From an uncultured Paraprevotella sp. (GTDB lineage: Bacteria > Bacteroidota > Bacteroidia > Bacteroidales > Bacteroidaceae): a stretch of DNA of 61,282 nt. The DNA lies in NCBI GenBank assembly GCA_900548345.1, contig URKA01000017.1, positions 1-61,282 on the forward strand, in the 5' to 3' direction. Numbering within the stretch: position 1 is the first letter of the stretch; each line of letters begins with the position of its first letter. The position numbers and the translations under genes were made by a program. Below, piece after piece: positions 44,599-53,419 of the stretch. The notes under the pieces were generated by a model, which made no database searches, was not told the DNA's origin, and saw only the letters and a program-made list of their open reading frames with translations.

Positions 44599-45711
44599 TT
44601 ATTCTCCACCTGCAAACTCCATCAGATATGACTTGATGAAGCCGTCAATCTTGCCATCCATCACTCCGTTCACATCGGAGGTCTGATAGTTCGTGCGATG
44701 GTCTTTGACCCTTCGGTCATCAAATACATAACTGCGTATCTGGCTTCCCCATTCGATTTTCTTCTTTCCTGCCTCAATCTCCGCCTGTTTCGCCTTGCGC
44801 TTCTGCAGGGCACGGTCGTAAAGCTGGGATTTCAACAAACGCATGGCGTTCTCACGGTTCTCCAACTGCTTACGGCTCTCGGTATTCTCGATAAGGATTT
44901 CTTCTTCCTCGCCGGTATCGGGGTCCTTGTATTGATAACGCAAACGCACACCGGTTTCCACCTTATTGACATTCTGTCCGCCGGCACCTCCCGAACGGAA
45001 CAAGTCCCACGACACACGGGCGGGGTCAACATACACTTCGATGGAATCGTCCACCAAAGGCGTCACAAAGACAGAAGCAAAAGAAGTCATTCGCTTGCCC
45101 TGTGCATTATAAGGAGACACGCGCACCAAACGGTGCACGCCGTTTTCGGATTTCAGATAACCATAGGCAAACTCACCTTCAATCTGCATGGTCACGGTTT
45201 TGATACCTGCCTCGTCCCCGTCCTGATAGTTGCTGACAGTACATTTATAACCGTTGGCTTCCGCCCACCGCATGTACATTCGCATCAGCATGGATGCCCA
45301 GTCCTGGCTTTCCGTACCGCCGGCACCGGAATTAATCTTCAGCACCGCATCCATCGGGTCTTCTTCCTGACGAAGCATGTTACGCAACTCAAGGTCTTCA
45401 ATCGCCGCAAGCGTCTTGGTATATTGCGCATCCACCTCTTCCTCGGTCACCATTTCTTCTTTATAGAAATCAAAAGCCAGTTCAAGTTCGTCACACAATG
45501 TCTTGACTTCCTTGTAGCCGTCGAGCCACTTCTGCAGGCCTTTCACCTTCTTCATCTGTTCCTCTGCCTTTTTCGCATCGTCCCAGAATCCCGGCGCTTG
45601 TGTACGGAGCTGCTCTTCCTCCACCTGAACGGTTTTATTCTCAATATCCAAATAACGATATAACGCTTCAGTACGCGTCTTTACATCTTTCAGTTGCTCA
45701 ATGGTTATCAT
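44599..45711 (-). CDS. prfB: Peptide chain release factor 2
   Basis: This 370-residue protein recognises UGA and UAA stop codons and releases the peptide. The GGQ motif (SGGAGGQNVNKVET) and a long N-terminal helical domain are present. The gene has one uninterrupted frame: there is no internal UGA frameshift site where E. coli has one, the sequence reading through LYRYLDIEN. ATG 45711 is chosen over 45729 because of the -7 box at 45734-45741. It heads an operon with the small membrane protein and the CYTH gene. Confidence 0.95.
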   Translation of the reverse strand: MITIEQLKDVKTRTEALYRYLDIENKTVQVEEEQLRTQAPGFWDDAKKAEEQMKKVKGLQKWLDGYKEVKTLCDELELAFDFYKEEMVTEEEVDAQYTKTLAAIEDLELRNMLRQEEDPMDAVLKINSGAGGTESQDWASMLMRMYMRWAEANGYKCTVSNYQDGDEAGIKTVTMQIEGEFAYGYLKSENGVHRLVRVSPYNAQGKRMTSFASVFVTPLVDDSIEVYVDPARVSWDLFRSGGAGGQNVNKVETGVRLRYQYKDPDTGEEEEILIENTESRKQLENRENAMRLLKSQLYDRALQKRKAKQAEIEAGKKKIEWGSQIRSYVFDDRRVKDHRTNYQTSDVNGVMDGKIDGFIKSYLMEFAGGE

Positions 45712-45733
45712 ACGAATGCAATATTTCAAGTTA

Positions 45734-45741
45734 CAAAATTA
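45734..45741 (-). promoter_or_regulatory. -7 box (TAATTTTG)
   Basis: This is a full TAnnTTTG match on the minus strand about 23 bp before prfB ATG 45711. Confidence 0.5.
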
Positions 45742-45834
45742 GATAAAAAAACAGTAAGTACCCACTTTCCATCTAAAAAATAGTCGTTTGGGCATGTTCC
45801 GCCTATGACATATTTTCTCAAGCAAGAATGTTTC

Positions 45835-46200
45835 TCATCTAATTTTCAACTTGTCTTTCGTTTTAAATTCACTCATATTAGACACAATAACGGCCTCTCC
45901 GGGACTGATACCATCTATAACTTCAACATACAACGAACTGCTCTCCCCCAAAAGGACTGTACGCTTTTCTGCGTAACCGCCATCCACTATCCAGAGTTGA
46001 TATTCACCCGGACCGGAATAATAAGCCCTGTTCGGTATCATTACGACATTTTCCTTTATGGAAGTCACCACATATACGTCAGTCCTAAGACCCGGACGCA
46101 GGGATTTGTTTGATGCATCATCCAGAATTATGGTGAAACTTATTTTCCCGTTGGATACCGATGGAACGATATTCAGAATGAATAATCTATGCGCAACAAA
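45835..46200 (-). pseudogene. Efflux adaptor (HlyD/MFP-type) C-terminal remnant
   Basis: Only the last ~115 residues of a periplasmic adaptor remain: IVPSVSNGKISFTIILDD, SLRPGLRTDVYVVTS and the beta-barrel/membrane-proximal ending YVEVIDGISPGEAVIVS. These match the C-terminal barrel of adaptors for RND or ABC exporters. Upstream of about 46190 homology stops, so the start, lipoyl domains and coiled coil are lost. It marks the left edge of the accessory island. Not expected to be functional. Confidence 0.75.
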
Positions 46201-46309
46201 TTCACAACAAATAAATGGAGAAACATTGTTCTTGTGGTAGAACATAAGAATTAACAACCTGAAACTTTTATAAAAAAAAGGGGAGGGGGAGGTAATAAGT
46301 ATCCGCTTT

Positions 46310-46372
46310 CCTAAATCTCTGATTTAGGTCTGGCATTTTGTTTCTTCTCACGAAACAACAACTCCAAAGTTG
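46310..46372. repeat. Three consecutive short hairpins
   Basis: CCTAAATC/GATTTAGG (46310-46328), TTGTTTC/GAAACAA (46338-46358) and CAACT/AGTTG (46359-46372) follow each other directly in the 170-bp spacer before the XRE remnant. They could be a terminator cluster or a site for a recombinase; nothing decides between these. Confidence 0.5.
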
Positions 46373-46430
46373 TGTATTATCGGATATTTGTGCAACCTTT
46401 GCATCTGAATCAGACAATGTAATCGTTTCA

Positions 46431-46740
46431 ATGAATATAATCACATACAAGACGCCTTACAGAACTTTGGAAGCCGAACCGCAGGCCGTCAAGGTCGAAC
46501 AAGATAAAAGGAACTAGGCACAATACTCTCAATGGATAGCCGTAATCATGGCTGAACGGATGCCTGAACTCGGCATGACGCAACGGATGCTTGCCGAGAA
46601 AATGAATCACACCCAGCAATATGTTTCCAAGGTGCTGAAAGGGCATAAGAATATGTCGTTGGAAACTATATGTAAGAATAGAAAACGCATTGGGTATCGA
46701 ATTTATCAAAGGTTCAGACGAAAACAGTCAATAATGCAGG
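46431..46740 (+). pseudogene. XRE-type helix-turn-helix regulator, disrupted
   Basis: The frame begins MNIITYKTPYRTLEAEP, is cut by an in-frame TAG at 46515-46517, then continues AQYSQWIAVIMAERMPELGMTQ. The helix-turn-helix MLAEKMNHTQQYVSKVLKG is intact. Just after ETICK the expected ending appears only in another frame (ENALGIEFIKGSDENSQ, then stop), so a 1-nt insertion near 46676-46680 is likely. Two independent lesions indicate a decaying antitoxin- or repressor-type gene. A truncated product starting at ATG 46548 could still be made. Confidence 0.75.
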
Positions 46741-46773
46741 AATGTGGCGAAAAAAAGATAGAGGGCAAAGCAA

Positions 46774-47160
46774 GTGAACCGGTTGCCCGAAGTAACCAAC
46801 ATTCAACCGATGATTAGAATAATCAGAAGGAAACAGGTTATGCTTGACAGGGATTTGGAAACAATATATGGAGTGGAAACCAAACGTCTGAACGAGCAGG
46901 TAAAGCGAAACATCGAACGTTGTCCTGATGATTTCATGTTTCAACTTACCAAAGAAGAGTTTGAAGAATGGAAGTCGCAATTTGCGACATCTAAATCCAT
47001 CACTATGGGAGTGAGAGAATTACCATACGAATTTACCGAGAATGGTGTCGCCATGCTTAGTAGTGTACTTCGTTCTCAAACAGACATTGAAACCAATATC
47101 CGCTTATCGAGGTTAAGCGATTCAACAAGACACACAACCGGTTTGTCTTTTCTTGTCTTT
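46774..47160 (+). pseudogene. ORF6N-domain protein fragment
   Basis: The translated segment contains KQVMLDRDLETIYGVETKRLNEQVKRNIERCPDDF in pieces typical of the ORF6N domain of phage antirepressor-like proteins, followed by LPYEFTENGVAML and VLRSQTDIETNI. After about 47115 the family similarity is lost and the frame runs into the convergent gene. The C-terminal half is missing, so a truncated remnant is likely. These genes are common in Bacteroides accessory islands. Confidence 0.68.
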
Positions 47161-48559
47161 ACAATTTTGATAATTCATCAATTAACGCAGGACGACGGGG
47201 AGTTCGGGACTTTTGTTCGATTATAATTTTGTCAGCCTCTGTTTTGCCACCATATTTGATTAAATTTCGCAAAAGGTCAACTCCTTCACGATACGAGTTT
47301 CGGTCTAACGCATACTGGAAGAATTTTCTGATGGAGGTTGAATAGAGTTGGATTATCTCATTCCTATATAAATCTTTCACTTCTTGGGGAGAATCATCTA
47401 TATTGTATGTGGAAGGATTATTCCGGAGGTATTCCATAAATCTCTCCCACATCTTCTCTTGTGTGTAGATGAACAACAGACGGCCATCATCTTTCTTGCT
47501 GATCGATTCACTTATTAAAGTTTCGACATAATTACTCCATTGATTCAACGGGAACAATGTTTTGATTTTCAAATACATATTTTCAATCGAAAACTCTCGG
47601 TCTCCCCATCTGCCCCCATTAAAGAAAAAATGTCTGGCAAGCCGGAGTGTGTTATTCTTATCTCCGATATGACAATACACCTGATATTCCCACTTATGCC
47701 ATTCTGAAACAAGTCCCGCCCATTCTGTATCGTGGGTAACCCCTTCTTTTGCCAGACGAAGCACTTCGTCATAGTTCACTTCATCCCATGCCATCTGGAG
47801 TAGTTTCTTTCGAAAATCCGGGTTGCCTACATTGTCATACATGAACTTACGTTGCTCTTTCGGAGTGCTTCGCTTCAACATTATTTCAAGTTTGTATTTC
47901 TGTGCAGTCTGGGCATCATGCCTTGCGCTCCATTCATCTCCATCGGTTTTGATTGCATCAAGTGTTTCCACAACGCGGTTTTGTTTGTCAGATGTGTCAG
48001 CAAGCCGGATTGACATTTCTATCCAATCCCACCACCAATCCCAACCTTTGAGATTATTTTCTTTGAATCGGGTCAATGCCAATTCAAAAATCTCGTCTTT
48101 TATATTTTCCGGCAATGACTCACTGGCGCAAAGTTCATGCCATTTCTCAAAACACTCGCTTACAATCGCTCCGAGTTCTCCGGCACTGTCATCTCCGCTG
48201 TTTAGAATGTCATCCCCGGCAACCGCTACGCCGGTGAGAACAGCCACGGCTACATCCCATTGGAGGTTTTTCATCGCTTCGTCCGCCTCGTCAAGGATTC
48301 TGGTAACGGCACGATTGAAATCAAACGTGGCACGATACTCGATATACCCGTGTCTTCCGGCATAATCTTCGATAAGCTCTTCTATGCGGGAGGTGTAGTT
48401 GTCGGGGTTCGGATTGAACAATGTCCCGGCGCCAAGTGCAAGAAAACGGTCTTGAAACCGACCATCGTTAATGCATTCCTTCCGTATAAAGTCGTTCAAC
48501 TGCCTTTTGTCAAGTTTTGACAAAAGAATTTCCACATTATCAATTTTCTTACTTGCCAT
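47159..48559 (-). CDS. Helical-repeat protein of unknown function, partner of AlbA-type gene
   Basis: This 466-residue soluble protein is mostly alpha-helical and rich in Trp/Asp/Glu (GWDWWWDWIEMSIRLAD). The ending TPRRPALIDELSKL and the middle region resemble the C-terminal helical part often seen after SWIM zinc fingers, but no SWIM Cys/His motif is present. The start overlaps the stop of the upstream AlbA/HATPase gene by 11 bp, so the two are coupled. It is A+T richer than the flanking core genes. Function unknown; a partner in a two-gene accessory system is inferred. Confidence 0.7.
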   Translation of the reverse strand: MASKKIDNVEILLSKLDKRQLNDFIRKECINDGRFQDRFLALGAGTLFNPNPDNYTSRIEELIEDYAGRHGYIEYRATFDFNRAVTRILDEADEAMKNLQWDVAVAVLTGVAVAGDDILNSGDDSAGELGAIVSECFEKWHELCASESLPENIKDEIFELALTRFKENNLKGWDWWWDWIEMSIRLADTSDKQNRVVETLDAIKTDGDEWSARHDAQTAQKYKLEIMLKRSTPKEQRKFMYDNVGNPDFRKKLLQMAWDEVNYDEVLRLAKEGVTHDTEWAGLVSEWHKWEYQVYCHIGDKNNTLRLARHFFFNGGRWGDREFSIENMYLKIKTLFPLNQWSNYVETLISESISKKDDGRLLFIYTQEKMWERFMEYLRNNPSTYNIDDSPQEVKDLYRNEIIQLYSTSIRKFFQYALDRNSYREGVDLLRNLIKYGGKTEADKIIIEQKSRTPRRPALIDELSKL

Positions 48560-50060
48560 CGTTTAACTTTTTATTTACAACAATCCACCGGCCGCTCTTT
48601 GTCGAACCTTCGCGGATAAGGCTTCCGTTGGCCCGTAGCTTATCCGTTACTTTTCTTATTCCGTCTCTTGTACTTCCGACTTCGGATGCAACATCCGACA
48701 AGGTCATGCTTGGATTATTAGAAAGTATCCTTAATATTTTCTGAGAAATACTTTCTTGTGTACTTCCAGCGTTTTCTTGTGTACTTCCAGACCTTTCTTG
48801 TGTACCGGTTGTATTTTCTTGCGTACCTTCAACGGTCTTTTGTGTACTTTCACCACCTTGTTCGGAATTATAAGCAAAACTAGCAGGTCGTTTGAACGTG
48901 ATGGTCACAAAACCTCCGTCTGAACACCATGTGGGTACTTCCACTCCTTGTGCTTCACAAGCATCCATGATACGTTTCGCACCACTACCCCAGTTCTCCA
49001 AGTAAGTCATTCGATAGAGTGCTTCCGCCACTTTCAAGTTGTGTGGATAAGACTCGTGAGGTTCTTTGATATTCTCTGGCGTTATCTGTGGAGGGAACGT
49101 GCCGGGACTTGCTATCTCGATGCGGTCATCATAGATGGCAAGACTAATGGTAAGATTATACCTTTCCCAATGCCGATGGCAGAGAGCATTGATTAAAGCT
49201 TCACGCAATGCATGATAAGGCACTTCGAGATGTTCTTCACGCTCTAAACTATGGTTGGTGATTACCCCGCTGAGCGAAAGATGCTTGAAGCAAAATGCAA
49301 CTCCCGCATCCAAGAGTTGGAAGAAATTACCTTCCACTCGTTGATTATCGCGAAATCTGTTCTTGCCTGTTCCTACAAATCGCGCCATCCTCAGCGTGAA
49401 TTGCGGATACTCGTCTATATTATCAGAAAAAAGTAATACCGCACCATTGGTAGGAACACCATTCTTAAGCAACTTCCACTTAGCAAGAATATTTCCTGTC
49501 GGTTCATACAAAGCTGATTCCGGGATACGACCGCCATCGATACCTCGACGGATGCCGTTGCGGATCAGGTTCTCGTTTAGGTCTGCCAAAGTCACACCGT
49601 CTGCAGCCAGTCTTTCCCACGCATACATCTGTGGTTGGTGGGCACGGATACGCTCGTCATACATATTTTGCGGCATCACTTTCGTTGTACTTTCAACCTT
49701 GTAATATGGACAACCGTAGAACGTATGTGGACGTTCACCCCAAACCCACCCATCAAAGTGCATCGCGATAACCTTGTTACCCGGATATTCCGGCACATCA
49801 ACGTACACCACTCGCACATCTACCGCTGGTTCAAGTCCTGCCAAAGCCTGAGCAATCTCCTGCTGCGTCTTGTCCGTTACTTCCTGTCCGATAATCTTCA
49901 ACGAACTCGGTGCAATGCCGAAAATCAACCAACCACCTTCAGTGTTAAGGAAAGCACATGCCGAATGCATTCCGTCTTTCAACTCGCTGGTAGTTTTCTT
50001 CAGTTCCAGAGTCCGCGACTCATCGGATGCTATCAGTTTCTTTATATCGTCAATTGTCAT
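48549..50060 (-). CDS. AlbA_2/Schlafen-type ATP-binding protein with HATPase and winged-helix domains
   Basis: This 503-residue protein starts with an AlbA_2 domain (SRTLELKKTTSELKD, FLNTEGGWLIFGI) and continues with a HATPase_c_4-type region (ALREALINALCHRHW, YDDRIEIASPG, NWGSGAKRIMDAC). A linker of five Thr-Gln repeats (TQE/TQK every 7 residues, 48750-48850) leads to a winged helix-turn-helix (MTLSDVASEVGSTRDGIRKV). Such proteins are usually called transcriptional regulators or divergent ATPases; related domains appear in anti-phage systems. ATG 50060 is preferred to 50087. It overlaps the next gene by 11 bp. Confidence 0.82.
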   Translation of the reverse strand: MTIDDIKKLIASDESRTLELKKTTSELKDGMHSACAFLNTEGGWLIFGIAPSSLKIIGQEVTDKTQQEIAQALAGLEPAVDVRVVYVDVPEYPGNKVIAMHFDGWVWGERPHTFYGCPYYKVESTTKVMPQNMYDERIRAHQPQMYAWERLAADGVTLADLNENLIRNGIRRGIDGGRIPESALYEPTGNILAKWKLLKNGVPTNGAVLLFSDNIDEYPQFTLRMARFVGTGKNRFRDNQRVEGNFFQLLDAGVAFCFKHLSLSGVITNHSLEREEHLEVPYHALREALINALCHRHWERYNLTISLAIYDDRIEIASPGTFPPQITPENIKEPHESYPHNLKVAEALYRMTYLENWGSGAKRIMDACEAQGVEVPTWCSDGGFVTITFKRPASFAYNSEQGGESTQKTVEGTQENTTGTQERSGSTQENAGSTQESISQKILRILSNNPSMTLSDVASEVGSTRDGIRKVTDKLRANGSLIREGSTKSGRWIVVNKKLNDGK

Positions 50061-50096
50061 AATCATAAAAGCAAATCTTGTTGGCAATGGTGATTG

Positions 50097-50306
50097 CTAT
50101 TTAATCCATACGTCCTCATCTGTTTTCCATCCCTCAATCTGTGCTAATTGCTCATCCTTTAAATATGCCTTTAGGTGAGATCTATTAATATATAGTAGAA
50201 ATAGAAGGACACTCTTTGCTGTTTGTACTTTTTCCTCCCGAGTAAAACATAATGTAATACTGTTCAAGGTATATACACTTCGCAAAATGCCCTCGCCCAT
50301 AAACAC
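50097..50306 (-). CDS. Hypothetical small protein (possible remnant)
   Basis: A 69-codon frame 36 bp upstream of the AlbA-type gene encodes a product with a weak hydrophobic segment (SVLLFLLYI) and a charged end (KAYLKDEQLAQIEGWKTDEDVWIK). The end looks protein-like, but the beginning is poor, so it may be the tail of a lost gene. No family was recognised. Confidence 0.3.
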   Translation of the reverse strand: MFMGEGILRSVYTLNSITLCFTREEKVQTAKSVLLFLLYINRSHLKAYLKDEQLAQIEGWKTDEDVWIK

Positions 50307-50488
50307 TGTTTCAGTGTAGTGCAGAAACCTATTGCTGACAGGTTACTCCTCAGCAGAGCCTGTTTCCTCTTCGGCTTCAGACCACGAAGTTACAAAAAAA
50401 ATGGTTGATTGCTCGTTAGTCTGCCAAAGTATGTGTAATTTTGTATCAAGCTAAGGGCAGACACCCATGGTCTCATCAATGAGGATGC

Positions 50489-50605
50489 TGTAAAGCAATA
50501 CAGGCGAACAAGAAGAAAATGTAAAGCAGCTTAGTTAAATGAGCGAATCGTGTAAACAAATTTAGTTGAACAGAAAAACGATGTAAAATAGTTTAGTTAA
50601 TCGCC
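50489..50605. repeat. 31-bp-period TGTAAA array
   Basis: TGTAAA occurs at 50489, 50520, 50551 and 50582, exactly 31 bp apart. Three of the four continue with a similar TTAGTT a few bases later (50531, 50562, 50593). Spacers otherwise differ. Multiple evenly spaced short sites are typical of transposase binding at element ends. Confidence 0.75.
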
Positions 50606-50845
50606 TTCAAATCTGTCAACGCTTTTCAGGGATAGTCATTAACCTATTTATCTTTTGCGATTCCATACGTTTTGATTTGCTTACAAATTACAATAATTTG
50701 ACTTGTAACGCAAATGTAGTGATAAAACCTGAAACAGCCGCGATAAAATTCAGAAAAAGTGATAATGAAGAAAAAGGTTTATTTTTGCAGGGACGGACAA
50801 CAAGTCGGGGCGAAGGCGTATGCCAGGGCACTTGACAAAGACAGA

Positions 50846-50882
50846 GTGTCCCATCGAGGGACACCTTGTCTTGACGGACAAG
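50846..50882. repeat. Two adjacent hairpins
   Basis: GTGTCCC/GGGACAC (50846-50864, 5-base loop) is followed at once by CTTGTC/GACAAG (50865-50882, 6-base loop). They lie just before the TGTCTA array. Confidence 0.6.
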
Positions 50883-50947
50883 CAAGCCGGGACTCTGCAA
50901 ATCCAGAACAGAAAGGTGACAATTTGGTTGCTGTCACTAAGCTGCCG

Positions 50948-51060
50948 TGTCTATGGTTTCAGTACGAATCTGGCAAGCCTGTCTACATTTTCAGTACGGC
51001 AAAACAAACGTGTCTACTGATTCAGTTAATGAAGAGAAAAAGTGTCTAGTTAAATCAGGA
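50948..51060. repeat. 31-32-bp-period TGTCTA array
   Basis: TGTCTA occurs at 50948, 50980, 51011 and 51043 (spacing 32, 31, 32). The first three are followed by TTCAGT at a constant distance. The pattern parallels the TGTAAA array 0.4 kb upstream. Confidence 0.75.
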
Positions 51061-51073
51061 AAAGGCAATAAAC

Positions 51074-51160
51074 TAAGAATAAAACTTTTGGTTTCAAAAA
51101 TAAAAGTTTTATTTTTGAAAATAAAAGCACTGTTTTTATAAACAAAACTTTTATTTATAG
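51074..51160. repeat. 87-bp AT-rich dispersed repeat, copy 2
   Basis: This has the same start (TAAGAATAAAA), end (AAAACTTTTATTTATAG) and length as 30922-31008. It begins 14 bp after the TGTCTA array. Confidence 0.85.
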
Positions 51161-51260
51161 AACTAATGCCTTAGAAAAACAGATTCGTTCCGTGATGAAA
51201 ACAAGTTTCACTCCGCAATGGGCATCTGTTTGCACGCGGCACCATGCTTGCAAACCACAG

Positions 51261-51305
51261 AAAAAAGGCGTCCGACACATCTCTCCGATGCATCAGACGC
51301 CTTTA
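51261..51305 (-). terminator. Rho-independent terminator of acyl-CoA ligase gene
   Basis: On the minus strand AAAGGCGTC (51296-51304 side) pairs with GACGCCTTT (51264-51272 side) and ends in a run of six T. It lies about 20 bp after the ligase stop. Confidence 0.82.
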
Positions 51306-51325
51306 TAATATCAACATCCCCCCTT

Positions 51326-53134
51326 TTATTCCTCATACATCGCCTCAATCTCCGAGGCATAATTCTGATTGACAACGGGACGCTTTATTTTCAAGGTATT
51401 GGTCAGTTCCCCCTTCTCCATACTGAACGGTTCGGGCAGGAGCGTAATGCGTTTCACCTGCTCATAATGGGCAAATTCCTGCTGAAGTGTGGCGATGCGG
51501 AAAAGCACCATCTTGACGATGTCGGCATTCCGGCACAAGTCGGCCATATCCTTATAGATAATCTTATGGCGGTCGGCGAATTCCTTCAACACTTTGTATT
51601 CGGGCACTATCAGGGCGGAAACAAACTTGCGCTGGTCGGCGATGACGACTATCTGGTCGATAAAACGGTCTACAACCAGTTTCGACTCTATCATCTGCGG
51701 AGCAATGTATTTGCCATTGGATGTTTTGAACAGGTCTTTGATGCGTTCGGTGAGGAACAGCTCACCGTTTTTCAGATAACCGGCATCGCCCGTGTGGAAC
51801 CATCCTTCCGCGTCTATGCTTTCGCGTGTAGCGTCCTCCTTGCGGTAATAGCCTTTCATGATGGACGTGCCCCGCAATAATATTTCATTGTTTTCCCCTA
51901 TCTTAAGTTCCACGCCATCGATGACACGCCCCACCGAGCCGATGGTCTTGGTCGTATTCTTCCAGGCGCACGACACCGTAGCCGTGGACTCCGTCAGTCC
52001 GTAGCCCGCTATCATGTTGATGCCGGCCGCATGCACAAATTCCTCGACCACGGGCGGAATGGCCGCTCCTGCGGTGGGGAAGAAATTCGCATTCTCCAGT
52101 CCGAGTGTCTTTTTCAGCAAGGCAATCACCGTCTTCTCAAAGAAGGCATAACGCAAGCGGAGCGACACGGGTGGAACAAGTCCCCGCATCTTGTACTGCA
52201 CATTGTAGGCTTTCCCCACATGGAGGGCTTCCTGCATGAGCTTACGCTGCACGGGGTTGCTCTGGTTGATTTTCTCCAATACGCCGGCATACACTTTTTC
52301 CCAGAAACGGGGTACGGCACACATACACGTGGGATGTACCTCCTGCAACGACTGCTGCACGTCGGTCGGCCGAAGGTTGACGGCAAGCTGTGCCCCTTCT
52401 GCCAGGCAAAGATACGACCATGCGCGCTCAAAGACATGCGTGAAGGGTAGAAAATTAAGCACTACATCCTGCTCGCCCAGCGTGAGCACTTTGTCGTTGG
52501 ATATCATCGCATCGTGATACATCCGGTAGGTCAGCACCACGCCCTTGCTTACGCCCGTCGTGCCGGATGTATACAGGATATTGACCATATCATCCGGTTT
52601 CACTTCCGAAACGCGTCTGTCGGCCTCTTCCTGATGAGGAAGGCCCTCGCCCAACTGCAGGAATTCATCGAAATAGATGGAAACCTGGTCCAGCGCATTC
52701 TTCTTTACCGTACGGTCGAAGATAATCAGTTTATGAAGCGTCGGGCAATAGGGCATCGTACGGAAAGCCGCATCATACTGGTACTGCTCTCCCACGAAAA
52801 TATAACGCACGTCCGCGTCTTTCACCATGTAGGAAACCTGTATCTCGGAACTTGTCGCATAGAAAGGGATTGTCACCGCCCTTATCCCGTAAGTTCCGAA
52901 GTCCACGAACAGGCACTCCGGCTTGTTCTGAGAGAATACGGCCACACGTTCCTGCACGCCTACACCCAGTGCCAGCAAGGCACTGGAAACCTTACGCACC
53001 GTATCCGAGAATGCAGTCCAGGAGATGGGTGTCCACACATTCTTTTCATAATCACGGTATGACATCGCGGTCTTTTCACCGTACTGCTTAGCCTGTTCAT
53101 GCACGAGAACAGACAGAAGACTTGTGTTTAGCAT
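51326..53134 (-). CDS. Long-chain acyl-CoA ligase (AMP-forming)
   Basis: This 602-residue enzyme activates fatty acids to acyl-CoA via an acyl-AMP. The AMP-binding signature ILYTSGTTGVSKGV, the GYGLTES motif, and GWFHTGDAGYL with later SNGKYIAPQMIES (C-terminal hinge) are all present. Length fits FadD-type ligases of Bacteroides. It has its own -7 box at 53157-53164 and a terminator, so it is a single-gene unit. Confidence 0.93.
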   Translation of the reverse strand: MLNTSLLSVLVHEQAKQYGEKTAMSYRDYEKNVWTPISWTAFSDTVRKVSSALLALGVGVQERVAVFSQNKPECLFVDFGTYGIRAVTIPFYATSSEIQVSYMVKDADVRYIFVGEQYQYDAAFRTMPYCPTLHKLIIFDRTVKKNALDQVSIYFDEFLQLGEGLPHQEEADRRVSEVKPDDMVNILYTSGTTGVSKGVVLTYRMYHDAMISNDKVLTLGEQDVVLNFLPFTHVFERAWSYLCLAEGAQLAVNLRPTDVQQSLQEVHPTCMCAVPRFWEKVYAGVLEKINQSNPVQRKLMQEALHVGKAYNVQYKMRGLVPPVSLRLRYAFFEKTVIALLKKTLGLENANFFPTAGAAIPPVVEEFVHAAGINMIAGYGLTESTATVSCAWKNTTKTIGSVGRVIDGVELKIGENNEILLRGTSIMKGYYRKEDATRESIDAEGWFHTGDAGYLKNGELFLTERIKDLFKTSNGKYIAPQMIESKLVVDRFIDQIVVIADQRKFVSALIVPEYKVLKEFADRHKIIYKDMADLCRNADIVKMVLFRIATLQQEFAHYEQVKRITLLPEPFSMEKGELTNTLKIKRPVVNQNYASEIEAMYEE

Positions 53135-53156
53135 AACGATACTGTTTGGTTATATG

Positions 53157-53164
53157 CAAAGATA
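53157..53164 (-). promoter_or_regulatory. -7 box (TATCTTTG)
   Basis: This is a full TAnnTTTG match on the minus strand about 23 bp before the acyl-CoA ligase ATG. Confidence 0.55.
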
Positions 53165-53397
53165 TGGTTTTAATTGAAACTAATTGCATATTTTCCAAAA
53201 AACATTTAAGTTTTCCCAAAAAGATTTTAAAAAAAAGGGCCGGGACGGACAGAAAGGCCACAAAAAAACAGGTCGAAGAAAAGGGAAATATGCCTCATCC
53301 CCATGAATGGACGTTCATCCTTGGCCATCACACAAACTAAAATAGGGGCGGGATGAAATAAATCCCTCCACCTGTCGTTTGCTAATACCTTTTTATA

Positions 53398-53405
53398 TAA
53401 CTTTG
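53398..53405 (+). promoter_or_regulatory. -7 box (TAACTTTG)
   Basis: This is a full TAnnTTTG match about 15 bp before ATG 53420 of the M20 deacetylase gene. Confidence 0.5.
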
Positions 53406-53419
53406 CCCGAAAACCCATC

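Larger units (their letters stand above)
50307..51325. other. Gene-free region with repeat arrays
   Basis: No convincing gene is seen over about 1 kb; the open frames here change composition within the repeats. It contains a 31-bp-period TGTAAA array (50489-50605), two adjacent hairpins (50846-50882), a 31-32-bp-period TGTCTA array (50948-51060), the second 87-bp AT-rich repeat and a terminator for the acyl-CoA ligase gene. It looks like the residue of one or more mobile elements. Confidence 0.7.

Noticed and set aside
44599..45711. Programmed frameshift in prfB
   Set aside because: The frame is continuous and has no internal UGA at the usual site.
50489..51060. CRISPR-like spacing of 31 bp
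   Set aside because: Only about six bases per unit are conserved; CRISPR repeats would be longer and near identical.
50759..51141. Small overlapping frames in the gene-free region
   Set aside because: They run through hairpins and the TGTCTA array, and neither frame shows a protein-like composition.
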